Part shown: positions 8,005 to 16,451 of the stretch, piece after piece
How the letters are laid out: every line of letters begins with the position of its first letter
Numbering within the stretch: the stretch's first letter is position 1
DNA from: Bacteroidia bacterium
GTDB taxonomy: Bacteria > Bacteroidota > Bacteroidia > UBA4408
NCBI GenBank assembly: GCA_020845635.1
Contig: JADLFI010000008.1
Coordinates: 1-38,826, forward strand
Direction of reading: 5' to 3'
DNA length: 38,826 bases
The notes under the pieces: generated by a model
Seen by the model: the letters and a program-made list of their open reading frames with translations, nothing else
Told to the model about the DNA's origin: nothing
Database searches by the model: none
Made by a program: the position numbers and the translations under genes

Positions 8005-8556
8005 ATGAAACGAATAATAATTATTTCAATTATAGCATGTGCTGTGGCTCTTCTTATGAGTTCGTGTGGTAATTCTAAGAAAAGTGAGGTAGGAGGAAAA
8101 GAGTTTTATCAGAAACAAATAGATTCGGTTGAAACTCAGTTGTATGGCAATAAAAAATTTGCTATTGATCATGCCACAGCTATGTTTGCCATTAAGTGTT
8201 ATGAAGAGTTTGCCTCATACTTTCCTGACGATGCAAAATCGGCCGATTATTTATTGAAAGCGGCTGACATTTCGCAAGGGTTAGGCTCGTATGATGCTGC
8301 ACTGAATTACCTAAATAAGTTAACAACCAAGTACCCCAATTATAAAAACAAAGCCTGGGCAATACTTATGAAAGCCATTATTTATGGAGACGTAAAAGGA
8401 GATACTGCACAAGCGCGTATTTATTATAATGAAGTAATAACCCAATACCCCGAAAGTGAGCTAGCTAAGGATGCTGAAGCCAGTATAAAAAATTTGGGAA
8501 AAAGTCCCGAAGAGCTTATCAGAAGTTTTGAAGAAAATCAGTCAAAAGCTAATTAA
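8005..8556 (+). CDS. TPR-containing lipoprotein
   Basis: The 183-residue protein has a lipoprotein signal ending in the lipobox LMSSC (C21). Two or three tetratricopeptide-like helical repeats follow, for example AMFAIKCYEEFASYFPDDAK, LGSYDAALNYLNKLTTKYP and TAQARIYYNEVITQYPES. It should be a lipid-anchored scaffold in the periplasm or inner leaflet of the outer membrane. The repeat spacing resembles BamD/YbgF-type TPRs, but the protein is too short for BamD and I do not claim that role. It sits 8 bases after def and 17 bases before rlmD, so all are likely on one message. Confidence 0.85.
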   Translation: MKRIIIISIIACAVALLMSSCGNSKKSEVGGKEFYQKQIDSVETQLYGNKKFAIDHATAMFAIKCYEEFASYFPDDAKSADYLLKAADISQGLGSYDAALNYLNKLTTKYPNYKNKAWAILMKAIIYGDVKGDTAQARIYYNEVITQYPESELAKDAEASIKNLGKSPEELIRSFEENQSKAN

Positions 8557-8573
8557 ACCGGTGTTTGCATAAC

Positions 8574-10016
8574 ATGAAAGTAAAAAAAAAACTACCTTTA
8601 ATAGAAGCTATTGAAATTGTAGATATTGGTTCTGAGGGGCAAGCTGTTGCCAAGTATAACGATTGGGTTATATTTGTAAAAGGCGGTGTGCCCGGAGACG
8701 TATGCGATATACAAATAACACGAAGAAAAAATAAATATGCTGAAGGCTTTATTACGCGTCTTGTCAAACAATCTGACAAAAGAACACAACCCTTTTGCTC
8801 ACATTTTGGTACTTGTGGAGGGTGTAAATGGCAGCATTTAGATTATCGCTGGCAGTTGTTCTACAAGCAAAAACAAGTGGAAGATGCTTTAAAACGAATT
8901 GCCAAAATTCCGTACCCCGAGTTGTTGCCTATTATTTCATCTGAGCATACAACTTTTTATCGTAACAAACTGGAATATACCTTTAGCAATAAAAAATGGC
9001 TTAATAAAGATGATTTTATTAAAGCAGTTGAAAATAATGAAAACAAAACCCAAGCTTTTACCGATAGCAAAGGTGTTTCAAATGCCTTAGGATTTCATAT
9101 TCCGGGAATGTTTGATAAGGTACTTGATATTGATAAATGTTGGTTGCAGCATAACATTAGCAATGAAATAAGAAATTCAGTTAAAGATTTTTGCAATAAA
9201 CAGCATTATCCTTTTTTTGATATTAAACAGCAAAATGGGTTTATGCGCAATTTAATTGTTCGTAACAGCAGCATAGGGGAGTTAATGGTTATTGTAGTGT
9301 TTCATAAAAATGATGAAACAAAAATCAATAAACTGATGGGCTTTTTAGCCGAACAATTTCCTCAAATAAACTCATTGAACTATGTTGTTAACCCTAAACG
9401 TAATGATACCATAAACGATTTAGAGGTAATTACCTACAAAGGAAGCAGTTATATTGTAGAAGAAATGGATGGTTTGAAGTTTATGGTAAGTCCTAAATCG
9501 TTTTATCAAACCAACCCAAAACAGGCTATGGTCTTGTATAAGGTGGCCAAAGATTTTGCCAATATTAAAAGAAACCAAACCGTGTATGATTTATATACAG
9601 GAACCGGCACTATAGCCAACTATGTGGCACTACACGCCAACAAAGTAATAGGTATTGAGTATATTGAAGAAGCCATTCATGATGCACAAAGAAACTCAAG
9701 CCTTAATCATATATCAAATACTGCTTTTTTTGCAGGCGATATGAAAGAGGTGCTGACACCCGAATTTATAGCACAACATGGCAAAGCCGATGTAATTATA
9801 ACCGACCCGCCACGTGCCGGAATGCATATTGATGTGGTGCAAAGAATTATGGAAATGAAACCGAAAACGGTGGTATATGTAAGTTGCAATCCGGCAACAC
9901 AAGCACGCGATATTGCCTTCATGGCATCTCTCTATAAAGTTACTGCAGTGCAGCCTGTTGATATGTTTCCACACACTCATCATGTAGAATGTGTAATAAA
10001 GTTAGAATTAATGTAA
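8574..10016 (+). CDS. rlmD: 23S rRNA (uracil-5-)-methyltransferase RlmD
   Basis: The 480-residue RumA/TrmA-family enzyme makes 5-methyluridine in RNA. It starts with a TRAM-like RNA-binding domain (about 5-60, including the glycine-rich VKGGVPGDVCDIQITRRK). The Fe-S site is FCSHFGTCGGCKWQH plus a later Cys in DKCWLQ. The SAM domain has YDLYTGTGTIANYVAL, and the catalytic parts are DPPRAGMH and YVSCNPATQARD with the nucleophilic Cys. I use the ATG at 8574. A TTG three codons upstream is possible but adds nothing conserved. RlmD versus RlmCD or TrmA cannot be separated with certainty by eye. Confidence 0.93.
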   Translation: MKVKKKLPLIEAIEIVDIGSEGQAVAKYNDWVIFVKGGVPGDVCDIQITRRKNKYAEGFITRLVKQSDKRTQPFCSHFGTCGGCKWQHLDYRWQLFYKQKQVEDALKRIAKIPYPELLPIISSEHTTFYRNKLEYTFSNKKWLNKDDFIKAVENNENKTQAFTDSKGVSNALGFHIPGMFDKVLDIDKCWLQHNISNEIRNSVKDFCNKQHYPFFDIKQQNGFMRNLIVRNSSIGELMVIVVFHKNDETKINKLMGFLAEQFPQINSLNYVVNPKRNDTINDLEVITYKGSSYIVEEMDGLKFMVSPKSFYQTNPKQAMVLYKVAKDFANIKRNQTVYDLYTGTGTIANYVALHANKVIGIEYIEEAIHDAQRNSSLNHISNTAFFAGDMKEVLTPEFIAQHGKADVIITDPPRAGMHIDVVQRIMEMKPKTVVYVSCNPATQARDIAFMASLYKVTAVQPVDMFPHTHHVECVIKLELM

Positions 10017-10030
10017 TACCGTGTAAAGTC

Positions 10031-10618
10031 ATGATAAAAACCGATAAAAAATTTTGGGAATCTCGTTGGGAAAATAAACAAACGGGATGGGATGCCGGGC
10101 AAATTACCACACCACTCAAAGAATACTTTGACCAATTAAAAGACAAAAGTATAAAAATACTAATTCCGGGTTGTGGTAATGCCTACGAGGCCGAGTACTT
10201 ATATAAATTAGGGTTTAATAATGTATATATTATTGATATTGCTCAGCAGGCCTTAGATAATTTTAAACTGCGTGTCTCCGATTTTCCTGAGGAGCATTTA
10301 ATATGTGACGATTTTTTTAATCATGAAGCACAGTATGATTTAATTGTAGAGCAAACTTTCTTTTGTGCTTTAAATCCGTCCTTGCGTGGCCAATATGCCC
10401 AAAAAGTACATAGCTTATTAAAGCCTCAAGGAAAGCTCATGGGTTTACTTTTTAATATTCCGTTAAACAGCACCGAGCCTCCATTCGGTGGCCATAAAGA
10501 TGAATATATTAAATACTTTGAGCCTTATTTTAATTTTAAATACTTTGAAATATGCTATAATTCCATAAAGCCAAGAGCCAATAACGAACTATTTATCTTA
10601 TTCACAAAGAAAGCATAA
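10031..10618 (+). CDS. SAM-dependent methyltransferase, TPMT-like
   Basis: The 195-residue enzyme belongs to the thiopurine S-methyltransferase-like group. It opens with FWESRWENKQTGWDAGQITT, the family's usual WxxRWxxxxxGW motif. The SAM-binding loop is ILIPGCGNAYEAEYL with a following acidic strand VYIIDIA, and the later PPFGGHKDEY segment is also typical. Substrates in bacteria are small thiols, halides, selenium or tellurium compounds, or simply unknown. I chose ATG 10031 because the earlier in-frame start at 9989 lies inside rlmD and its extra 14 residues are not family-like. It is the last gene of the ruvX-def-rlmD cluster. Confidence 0.88.
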   Translation: MIKTDKKFWESRWENKQTGWDAGQITTPLKEYFDQLKDKSIKILIPGCGNAYEAEYLYKLGFNNVYIIDIAQQALDNFKLRVSDFPEEHLICDDFFNHEAQYDLIVEQTFFCALNPSLRGQYAQKVHSLLKPQGKLMGLLFNIPLNSTEPPFGGHKDEYIKYFEPYFNFKYFEICYNSIKPRANNELFILFTKKA

Positions 10619-10632
10619 TGATTATTTTTCTA

Positions 10633-10640
10633 TACCTTTG
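10633..10640 (+). promoter_or_regulatory. -7 promoter element for the LUD-domain gene
   Basis: TACCTTTG matches TAnnTTTG and ends 15 bases before the ATG at 10656. The leader would be about ten bases or less. Confidence 0.5.
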
Positions 10641-10655
10641 TACCAATATTGAGTT

Positions 10656-11282
10656 ATGGAACAAAGTACCTCTCGCGAAAAAATATTAAAGAAAGTACGC
10701 AATGCCTTGATGAATAAGTCGCCCAAAGACACTGTGGCTAATATTGACTTTGAATCTGAAGTTTTTGCCAAGGCCGTAGATGATCTTGAACTGGTATTTG
10801 CTCAAAATTTTACCGAAGCAGGTGGGCGTTTTATTTTTTGCGAAAATAATGTAGTTCTGATTGAAACAATTGAAGAATTTGCTAATAACATTGACTTGCC
10901 TGGCAATATTGTTTGTCAGGAACCAATTATTCAAGAATTATTACAAGTTGCTGAAACTAAGTTTCAAACGGAGTTTACCGATAGTACACCCATTGTAATA
11001 AGTAGTTGTGAGCAGTTAGTTGCGCGTACCGGAAGTGTAATGGTTTCGTCAAAACAAGGAACCGAAAAAAGGGCTTTATTAAATGCTCCTTTTTTAATTG
11101 TAATAGCTTCAACTAATCAGTTGGTGGGAGACACCAAACAAGCATTAATTGAAGTACGTAAAAGATATAATGGTACTTTCCCCAATATGTTATCTATTAT
11201 CACTAATCCTATTGACACCGAGAATAAGCTGAATAATAATAAACAAAATATTTTGGTATTGCTAATAGATGCACAAGATTAA
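10656..11282 (+). CDS. LUD domain protein (LutC/YkgG-like)
   Basis: The 208-residue protein has an N-terminal helix (SREKILKKVRNALMNK). The LUD core follows, with the typical GGRFIFCEN strand and the signature LVARTGSVMVSS, and later APFLIVIASTNQLVGDTKQAL. LutC is part of the LutABC lactate-oxidation complex, but no lutA or lutB is nearby. Stand-alone LUD proteins next to cdsA are a regular Bacteroidota arrangement whose function is unknown, so I would not infer lactate use. DUF2007 and cdsA follow on the same strand, 28 bases later. Confidence 0.88.
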   Translation: MEQSTSREKILKKVRNALMNKSPKDTVANIDFESEVFAKAVDDLELVFAQNFTEAGGRFIFCENNVVLIETIEEFANNIDLPGNIVCQEPIIQELLQVAETKFQTEFTDSTPIVISSCEQLVARTGSVMVSSKQGTEKRALLNAPFLIVIASTNQLVGDTKQALIEVRKRYNGTFPNMLSIITNPIDTENKLNNNKQNILVLLIDAQD

Positions 11283-11310
11283 TTAACCCCTTTACTAATA
11301 CTTATGAGCT

Positions 11311-11520
11311 ATGGAAAATTGGACTAAGGTATATGAAACTGATGATTTGCAGAATGCAGAATTGCTTAAGTCTGTACTGTTAAATGAGGGTATAGAAGCT
11401 GTTACACTAAATCAAAAGGACAGTAGTTATGTGGTTTATGGAACTATCTCTATATATGTTCCTAATGAAATGGCAGAACAAGCCAATAATATTATTAAAT
11501 CACAATTAAGCAGTGAGTAA
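11311..11520 (+). CDS. DUF2007 small protein
   Basis: The 69-residue cytoplasmic protein matches the DUF2007 (putative signal transducing protein) pattern. It opens with WTKVYETDDLQNAELLKSVL, then the strand IEAVTLNQKDSSY, and ends with IYVPNEMAEQANNIIK. The fold is a ferredoxin-like beta-alpha-beta unit, and the role is unknown. Its stop codon lies eight bases inside cdsA, so the two are translationally coupled. Confidence 0.85.
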   Translation: MENWTKVYETDDLQNAELLKSVLLNEGIEAVTLNQKDSSYVVYGTISIYVPNEMAEQANNIIKSQLSSE

Positions 11521-12322
11521 TTTTTGGCAAAGAGCCGTTACCGGCACTGTCTATGTTGCTGTGCTTGTTGGGATGACCTATTTTCATCCCTTGTCTTTGG
11601 GTATTCTCTTCCTTGTTGTAACTATTTTAGGGTGCAATGAGTTTTTTAATATAGCTATAAAAGGGAATAACACGCCCCAAAAAATAATGGGCACTTTATT
11701 GGCATCATGGTCATTTGTTTTGAGCTTTATGTATGTGTTTTATGAACTCCCCCCCAAGTTCATGATGCTTATTATTGTAATGATATGCCTTGTATTTATT
11801 GGAGAATTATATCGTAAAAAAAACAATCCTTTCAGGCAAATAGCCTTTACCTTAACCGGGGCTATATGGGTGGGTTTACCCATGAGCCTGATTCCGTTTT
11901 TGGTAAATTATCAAAATCAGTTTCATCCCGAGATTTTGTTGGGGTGCTTTTATTTAGTATGGGCTAATGATACAGGAGCTTATTTACTGGGAAGCAAAAT
12001 AGGAAAACGTAAATTATTTGAACGTATTTCGCCTAAAAAAACATGGGAAGGTGCATTGGGAGGCGCTCTTCTGGCAATGGCTATAAGCTATCCCATAGCT
12101 CATTTTTATACCGTGTTTTCATTTACCCACTGGTGTATAATAGGATTAATTGTGGCGGTTATTGGCAATTATGGAGACTTAATTGAGTCACTTTATAAAA
12201 GAAGTAAAAATATTAAAGACTCCGGAACTCTATTGCCCGGTCATGGAGGAATCTTAGACCGTATTGATAGCTTACTGATGGTTATTCCGTTTGTTACTGT
12301 TTATGTTTATTTATTCATTTAG
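11513..12322 (+). CDS. cdsA: phosphatidate cytidylyltransferase
   Basis: The 269-residue integral membrane enzyme makes CDP-diacylglycerol from phosphatidate and CTP, the branch point of phospholipid synthesis. There are about seven to eight hydrophobic segments. The C-terminal signature SLYKRSKNIKDSG, then LLPGHGGILDRID, is complete. The start is a GTG at 11513 (MSNFWQRAVTG) that overlaps the DUF2007 stop by eight bases. The usual Bacteroidota neighbour psd is not next to it here. Confidence 0.95.
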   Translation: MSNFWQRAVTGTVYVAVLVGMTYFHPLSLGILFLVVTILGCNEFFNIAIKGNNTPQKIMGTLLASWSFVLSFMYVFYELPPKFMMLIIVMICLVFIGELYRKKNNPFRQIAFTLTGAIWVGLPMSLIPFLVNYQNQFHPEILLGCFYLVWANDTGAYLLGSKIGKRKLFERISPKKTWEGALGGALLAMAISYPIAHFYTVFSFTHWCIIGLIVAVIGNYGDLIESLYKRSKNIKDSGTLLPGHGGILDRIDSLLMVIPFVTVYVYLFI

Positions 12323-12393
12323 TTTAACTGTTAAATTCTTAATTATTACATCAATATTTAAGAGATATAACATTATTAAGCCCTTAAATTTAT

Positions 12394-12401
12394 TATCTTT
12401 G
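12394..12401 (+). promoter_or_regulatory. -7 promoter element for the 12422 gene
   Basis: TATCTTTG matches TAnnTTTG and ends 20 bases before the ATG at 12422. Confidence 0.5.
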
Positions 12402-12421
12402 ATAAAAGTAAAAAAATAACT

Positions 12422-13684
12422 ATGTTCAAACGGTTGATATTAATATTTACATTGGTATTTTTCATGGCAATTCCATCGTTTGCGTCTTTTTTATTGATAC
12501 CCATGGATAATACCCAGAAGAATCATTTAAAAGCTTATGGTATTGCATACTGGGTATTAAAAAATGATGCAGAGTTAAGCTGGCTACTTAATTATCGTGG
12601 TGGTAGCTTTATGATGAAAAATATGAAATCTGTTGAAAACGAATGTTTAATCAGAGGTGTTTCATATGAAATTATTGCCGATTCAAAAGCCACTGCAATT
12701 CTACAGGAAATATCCAATCCTGAGGTGAATATGGACGAAATAAAACTTGAAAAAGCACCACGTGTGGCGGTATATTCACCTAAAAATAAATTGCCTTGGG
12801 ATGATGCAGTTACAATGGCATTGACCTATGCCGAAATTCCATACGATGTAGTTTATGATGAAGAGGTGATTATAGGTAAATTGCCTATGTATGATTGGCT
12901 GCACCTGCATCATGAAGATTTTACTGGACAGTATGGTAGATTTTACGCTATGTATCGCAATGCAGCATGGTATCAAGAAGAGCAAAGAACAAGTGAAGCC
13001 AGAGCTCAAAAATTAGGATTTAAAAAAGTATCACAGTTGAAATTGGCTGTAGCTCAAAAAATTCGTGATTTTACTGCGGGTGGAGGTTTTTTATTTGCAA
13101 TGTGCTCAGCTACCGACTCGTATGATATTGCTTTAGCTTGCGAAGGTTTAGACATATGTGAAAGCATGTTTGACGGAGATGGTACTACCCCTAATTACAA
13201 TAGTAAAATTGATTATTCAAAAGGTTTTGCATTTACTAATTATACATTAAAGACAAATCCTATGGAATACGAGTTTAGTAATATTGATATTAAAGTGCCG
13301 CGTGCAATACCGCAAAAAAACGACTTATTTGTACTTTTTGACTTTAGTGCCAAATGGGATCCTGTGCCGAGCATGCTGTGTCAAAATCACGAAAATATTA
13401 TTAAAGGTTTTATGGGGCAAACAACAGCCTTTAATAAAAACTATATTAAACCGGGAGTGTTAATTATGGGCGACAATAAGTCGATGAATGAGGCACGCTA
13501 CATACATGGCGAGTACGGTAAAGGTACTTGGACTTTTTATGGCGGTCACGACCCCGAAGATTATCAACACTTTGTGGGCGACCCGCAAACTGATTTAAGT
13601 TTACATCCTAACTCTCCGGGGTATCGTTTAATCTTGAATAATATTCTTTTTCCAGCGGCTAAAAAGAAAAAACAAAAAACATAA
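12422..13684 (+). CDS. secreted Bacteroidota protein often labelled 'asparagine synthetase B'
   Basis: The 420-residue protein has a signal peptide (MFKRLILIFTLVFFMAIPSFA) and then FLLIPMDNTQKNHLKAYGIA and WLLNYRGGSFMM. I recall these as the start of a conserved Bacteroidota family carried in databases as 'asparagine synthetase B'. The sequence does not support that name: there is no N-terminal Cys nucleophile, no ATP-pyrophosphatase SGGxDS loop, and the protein is exported. About residues 135-260 could be a class I amidotransferase-like (ThuA/PfpI-like) fold, with GGGFLFAMCSATDS placing C228 at a nucleophile-elbow position and later GGHDPEDYQH. That is inference. The C-terminus is lysine-rich (AAKKKKQKT). 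The function is unknown. Confidence 0.75.
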   Translation: MFKRLILIFTLVFFMAIPSFASFLLIPMDNTQKNHLKAYGIAYWVLKNDAELSWLLNYRGGSFMMKNMKSVENECLIRGVSYEIIADSKATAILQEISNPEVNMDEIKLEKAPRVAVYSPKNKLPWDDAVTMALTYAEIPYDVVYDEEVIIGKLPMYDWLHLHHEDFTGQYGRFYAMYRNAAWYQEEQRTSEARAQKLGFKKVSQLKLAVAQKIRDFTAGGGFLFAMCSATDSYDIALACEGLDICESMFDGDGTTPNYNSKIDYSKGFAFTNYTLKTNPMEYEFSNIDIKVPRAIPQKNDLFVLFDFSAKWDPVPSMLCQNHENIIKGFMGQTTAFNKNYIKPGVLIMGDNKSMNEARYIHGEYGKGTWTFYGGHDPEDYQHFVGDPQTDLSLHPNSPGYRLILNNILFPAAKKKKQKT

Positions 13685-13738
13685 TTATTATCTGTACAGA
13701 AAAATGTGAATTTGTTTCAGAGATTCCCTAAGCATATT

Positions 13739-15574
13739 ATGTTTAAAATTAAAATAACTGTATTCTTTACAGCTATTATAATTTTAGCCCTAAAGTTTAT
13801 ATTTCCGGAAAGTAATATCTTGTCATGGGACGTATTTGGTTATTATTTGTATTTGCCCGCTCGATTTATCTATCACGACCCCTATCTTACCCGGCATAAT
13901 TGGCTAAATGATATTGTTGAACAATATCAAAGCACCGCCACACTTTATCAATTATACGATATACCCGATACCGCAAACCGTGTTATTAAATATAGTATGG
14001 GTATGTCGTATCTTTACGCTCCTTTTTTCTTCTTAGCTCATTGGTTAGCTCCTTTTTTTCATTATCCGCAAGATGGCTATAGTGGCATATATGCCTTGTC
14101 TATTGAATACGGAATGTTGTTTTACAGCTTTATTGGCTTATATTATTTACTCAAAATATTGTATTCATATTTTAATAGTATAACCGCAAATATTGCTTTT
14201 ATTCTCATTGTTTTTGGAACAAATTATATTCAACTTACTGTTCAATATTCCTTACTTACCCATGTTCCTTTGTTTACTTTATATTGCTTATTGATATATT
14301 TCACTATACAATGGGATAGGTATAAACAATGGACTGACTTTTATAAACTAACTTTGCTTTGCGGGCTTATTACCATTATCAGACCAAACGAAATAGTATG
14401 TGTTTTTATTCCGCTGCTTTGGAACAACATTTCAATGGAAAGTTTTAAAAATAAATGGCAATGGATAAACGCTTCATATTTAAAATTAACTGGTAGCTTA
14501 TTGCTTTTTTGTATTCCCATTGCAGGACAGTTGTTATATTGGAAAGCCACTACCGGACAATGGTTTTTTTATAGTTATTTGAACCCCGGTGAAGGACTTG
14601 ATTTTCTTAGCCCGCATACCCTTCCTTTCTTATTCAGCTTTCGCAAAGGGTGGTTGGTATATAGCCCTGTTGTTATTGTTGCCATCATTGGTGTTTTTAT
14701 AATAGCTCGAAAGAATAAAGCTATTTTTCCGGCAACAGCAGTAGTGCTTGGTCTTTCTGTGTACCTTGTATCTTGCTGGTCGTGTTGGTGGTATGCCGGT
14801 GGGAGTTACAGTCAGCGTGCTATACTGTCAACTTATCCGTTATTAGCTATAGGGTTAGGTTATGCCATTGATGCCATACCTTCAAGAATTAAATTTGCTT
14901 TTTATGCTTTATTGTTGTTTTTATTGACTTTAAACCTGTTTCAAGCATGGCAGTTTAAACAAGATATAATAGATCATGAGCGAATGACTTATCAGTATTA
15001 TAAAAAAATTTGGTTTAAAACCGAAAGACCGGAAAATGCTGAAAGCCTATTGTTGGTTAATAGAGGAGTTGATTTTAACGAAAGCATTACTGATATTGAT
15101 AGGTATGATGAGAAGCGAGTTGTAAACAATAAATTTAATTCAGTAATTCCCGGCAAAGAGTATATTTTTTGCGATACATTAGGCTTTGATGACCATAGTT
15201 CGGTGTGGATGCAGCAAGGTCAAAACGAGTTTGTTGACGCCTTTGCCTCAACCTACAAAGCTGTAACCAATTCTGACCACTTCTGGATTAAAGTTTCAAT
15301 TTATTTTTTTATTCCGCCAGGACAACAAGCTAAAAGTCCTAATATAGTGACGGTATTCAATCATAATAATCAACCCTATAAATATCGCAATATACACTTG
15401 CCTGATGATTCAATTAAAATAAATCAATGGAATTATTTAGAATATTACTATTTGAGCCCTGAAGTGCGCACGGTTAACGATGATTTTAAAGTATATATTT
15501 GGCATCCTAATGCCAATAAAGTTTTTATTGATAATTTAGCGGTATCTTTTCTAACTCCTAAAAAGGATGAATAA
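13739..15574 (+). CDS. multi-pass membrane protein, GT-C glycosyltransferase-like
   Basis: The 611-residue protein has about ten to eleven membrane segments in residues 1-420, followed by a soluble C-terminal region that looks beta-rich (about 430-610, with WMQQGQNEFVDAF and VFIDNLAVSFL). The first loop has an aspartate in the setting LSWDVFGYYLYLPARFIY, and RPNEIV and GGSYSQRA loops follow. This layout fits GT-C glycosyltransferases that use lipid-linked sugars, but I see no diagnostic motif, so the enzyme class is inferred. I prefer ATG 13739 (MFKIKITVFFTAIIIL). A GTG at 13706 would add 11 residues. It overlaps the next gene by eight bases. Confidence 0.7.
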   Translation: MFKIKITVFFTAIIILALKFIFPESNILSWDVFGYYLYLPARFIYHDPYLTRHNWLNDIVEQYQSTATLYQLYDIPDTANRVIKYSMGMSYLYAPFFFLAHWLAPFFHYPQDGYSGIYALSIEYGMLFYSFIGLYYLLKILYSYFNSITANIAFILIVFGTNYIQLTVQYSLLTHVPLFTLYCLLIYFTIQWDRYKQWTDFYKLTLLCGLITIIRPNEIVCVFIPLLWNNISMESFKNKWQWINASYLKLTGSLLLFCIPIAGQLLYWKATTGQWFFYSYLNPGEGLDFLSPHTLPFLFSFRKGWLVYSPVVIVAIIGVFIIARKNKAIFPATAVVLGLSVYLVSCWSCWWYAGGSYSQRAILSTYPLLAIGLGYAIDAIPSRIKFAFYALLLFLLTLNLFQAWQFKQDIIDHERMTYQYYKKIWFKTERPENAESLLLVNRGVDFNESITDIDRYDEKRVVNNKFNSVIPGKEYIFCDTLGFDDHSSVWMQQGQNEFVDAFASTYKAVTNSDHFWIKVSIYFFIPPGQQAKSPNIVTVFNHNNQPYKYRNIHLPDDSIKINQWNYLEYYYLSPEVRTVNDDFKVYIWHPNANKVFIDNLAVSFLTPKKDE

Positions 15575-16436
15575 GTTAATTGTATTTTTTGTAACCATAC
15601 TTTTGTGCTCGGATACTGTACAGGCGCAACTCAACAATTTTCAAATTTGGCAGGCCGATATTCGCATTAAGGATGGGGCAGTATATTTTGGTCAGGCTCA
15701 AAAAATAGGTAATCTTAAAGGCTATAATAATCAGCCTGCCTTTGTTAATGATAGTATTTTATTGTTTAGCCATGCCGATGGAGCAAGCCAATCAGATATT
15801 TATCAATATAGAACTAAAAGCCGAACTTTTCAAAACCTTACCAAGAGTGCAATGAGCGAGTTTTCACCAAAATTGCTTCCCAATAATGATGGTTTTTCGG
15901 TAGTAGCAGTTGAACAAGATTCTACCCAAAGAATATGGTCTTATAATTTGGAAGGAGGGAATGAAAAAAATATTATCCCTCAGTTCGACTCGGTAGGGTA
16001 CTATTGCTGGCTTGGCGATACTGCCATAGCAGCCTTTGTATTAACCGAACCATCCACGCTTCAAATATATTCCATCAAGAATAATCAAGTAAGAACACTA
16101 GCCCATAATATTGGTCGCTGTTTACAAGTTTCGTCTTATAACAACTTATATTTTTCTTTTATTGATAGTTACTCAACCCGTTGGCTATGCCGTATAGAGC
16201 ATGATGGAACTATTACCAAACTCATTGAATTTTTAAGCGGTGTTGAAGACTTTGTGGTAAGTAATAACAATACTATTTTTTGTGCTCAAAACGGTATCTT
16301 GTTTTATACCGACCTTAATTTCAATCAAGGGTGGCGTATGTGTGCCAACTTTGAGTCGGTAGGAATAAAGCATATCAGCAGGTTAGCGTTAAATCCTTCA
16401 AATAAGTTAATAGTTTTTGTCAATAGCGAAGATTAA
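15567..16436 (+). CDS. secreted TolB-like beta-propeller protein
   Basis: The 289-residue protein has a signal peptide (MNKLIVFFVTILLCSDTVQAQ). It then carries repeats of propeller type, in which a 'xxSPxxxPxxxGxxV' strand set recurs: QPAFVNDSILLFSHADG, SEFSPKLLPNNDGFSVVAV and IKHISRLALNPSNKLIVF. DIYQYRTKSRTFQNLT resembles the TolB/PD40 blade style. It has no visible catalytic residues and could bind a ligand or partner in the periplasm. The ATG overlaps the end of the GT-C-like gene by eight bases, so the two are coupled. The gene is tail-to-tail with rsgA, with six bases between the stops. Confidence 0.7.
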   Translation: MNKLIVFFVTILLCSDTVQAQLNNFQIWQADIRIKDGAVYFGQAQKIGNLKGYNNQPAFVNDSILLFSHADGASQSDIYQYRTKSRTFQNLTKSAMSEFSPKLLPNNDGFSVVAVEQDSTQRIWSYNLEGGNEKNIIPQFDSVGYYCWLGDTAIAAFVLTEPSTLQIYSIKNNQVRTLAHNIGRCLQVSSYNNLYFSFIDSYSTRWLCRIEHDGTITKLIEFLSGVEDFVVSNNNTIFCAQNGILFYTDLNFNQGWRMCANFESVGIKHISRLALNPSNKLIVFVNSED

Positions 16437-16451
16437 ATACCATTAATCTTC
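16428..16451. terminator. perfect 8-bp inverted repeat spanning two convergent stop codons
   Basis: GAAGATTA (16428-16435) pairs with TAATCTTC (16444-16451) across an 8-base loop. Both genes end with the same codons Glu-Asp-stop (GAAGATTAA), and that symmetry creates the stem. The stem is AT-rich and lacks a clear T-tract on either side, so a bidirectional terminator is possible but not proven. Chance similarity of two C-termini is the alternative. Confidence 0.4.

Noticed and set aside
10656-11282. Lactate-use role for the LUD-domain gene
   Set aside because: No lutA or lutB is in reach, and its neighbours are DUF2007 and cdsA.
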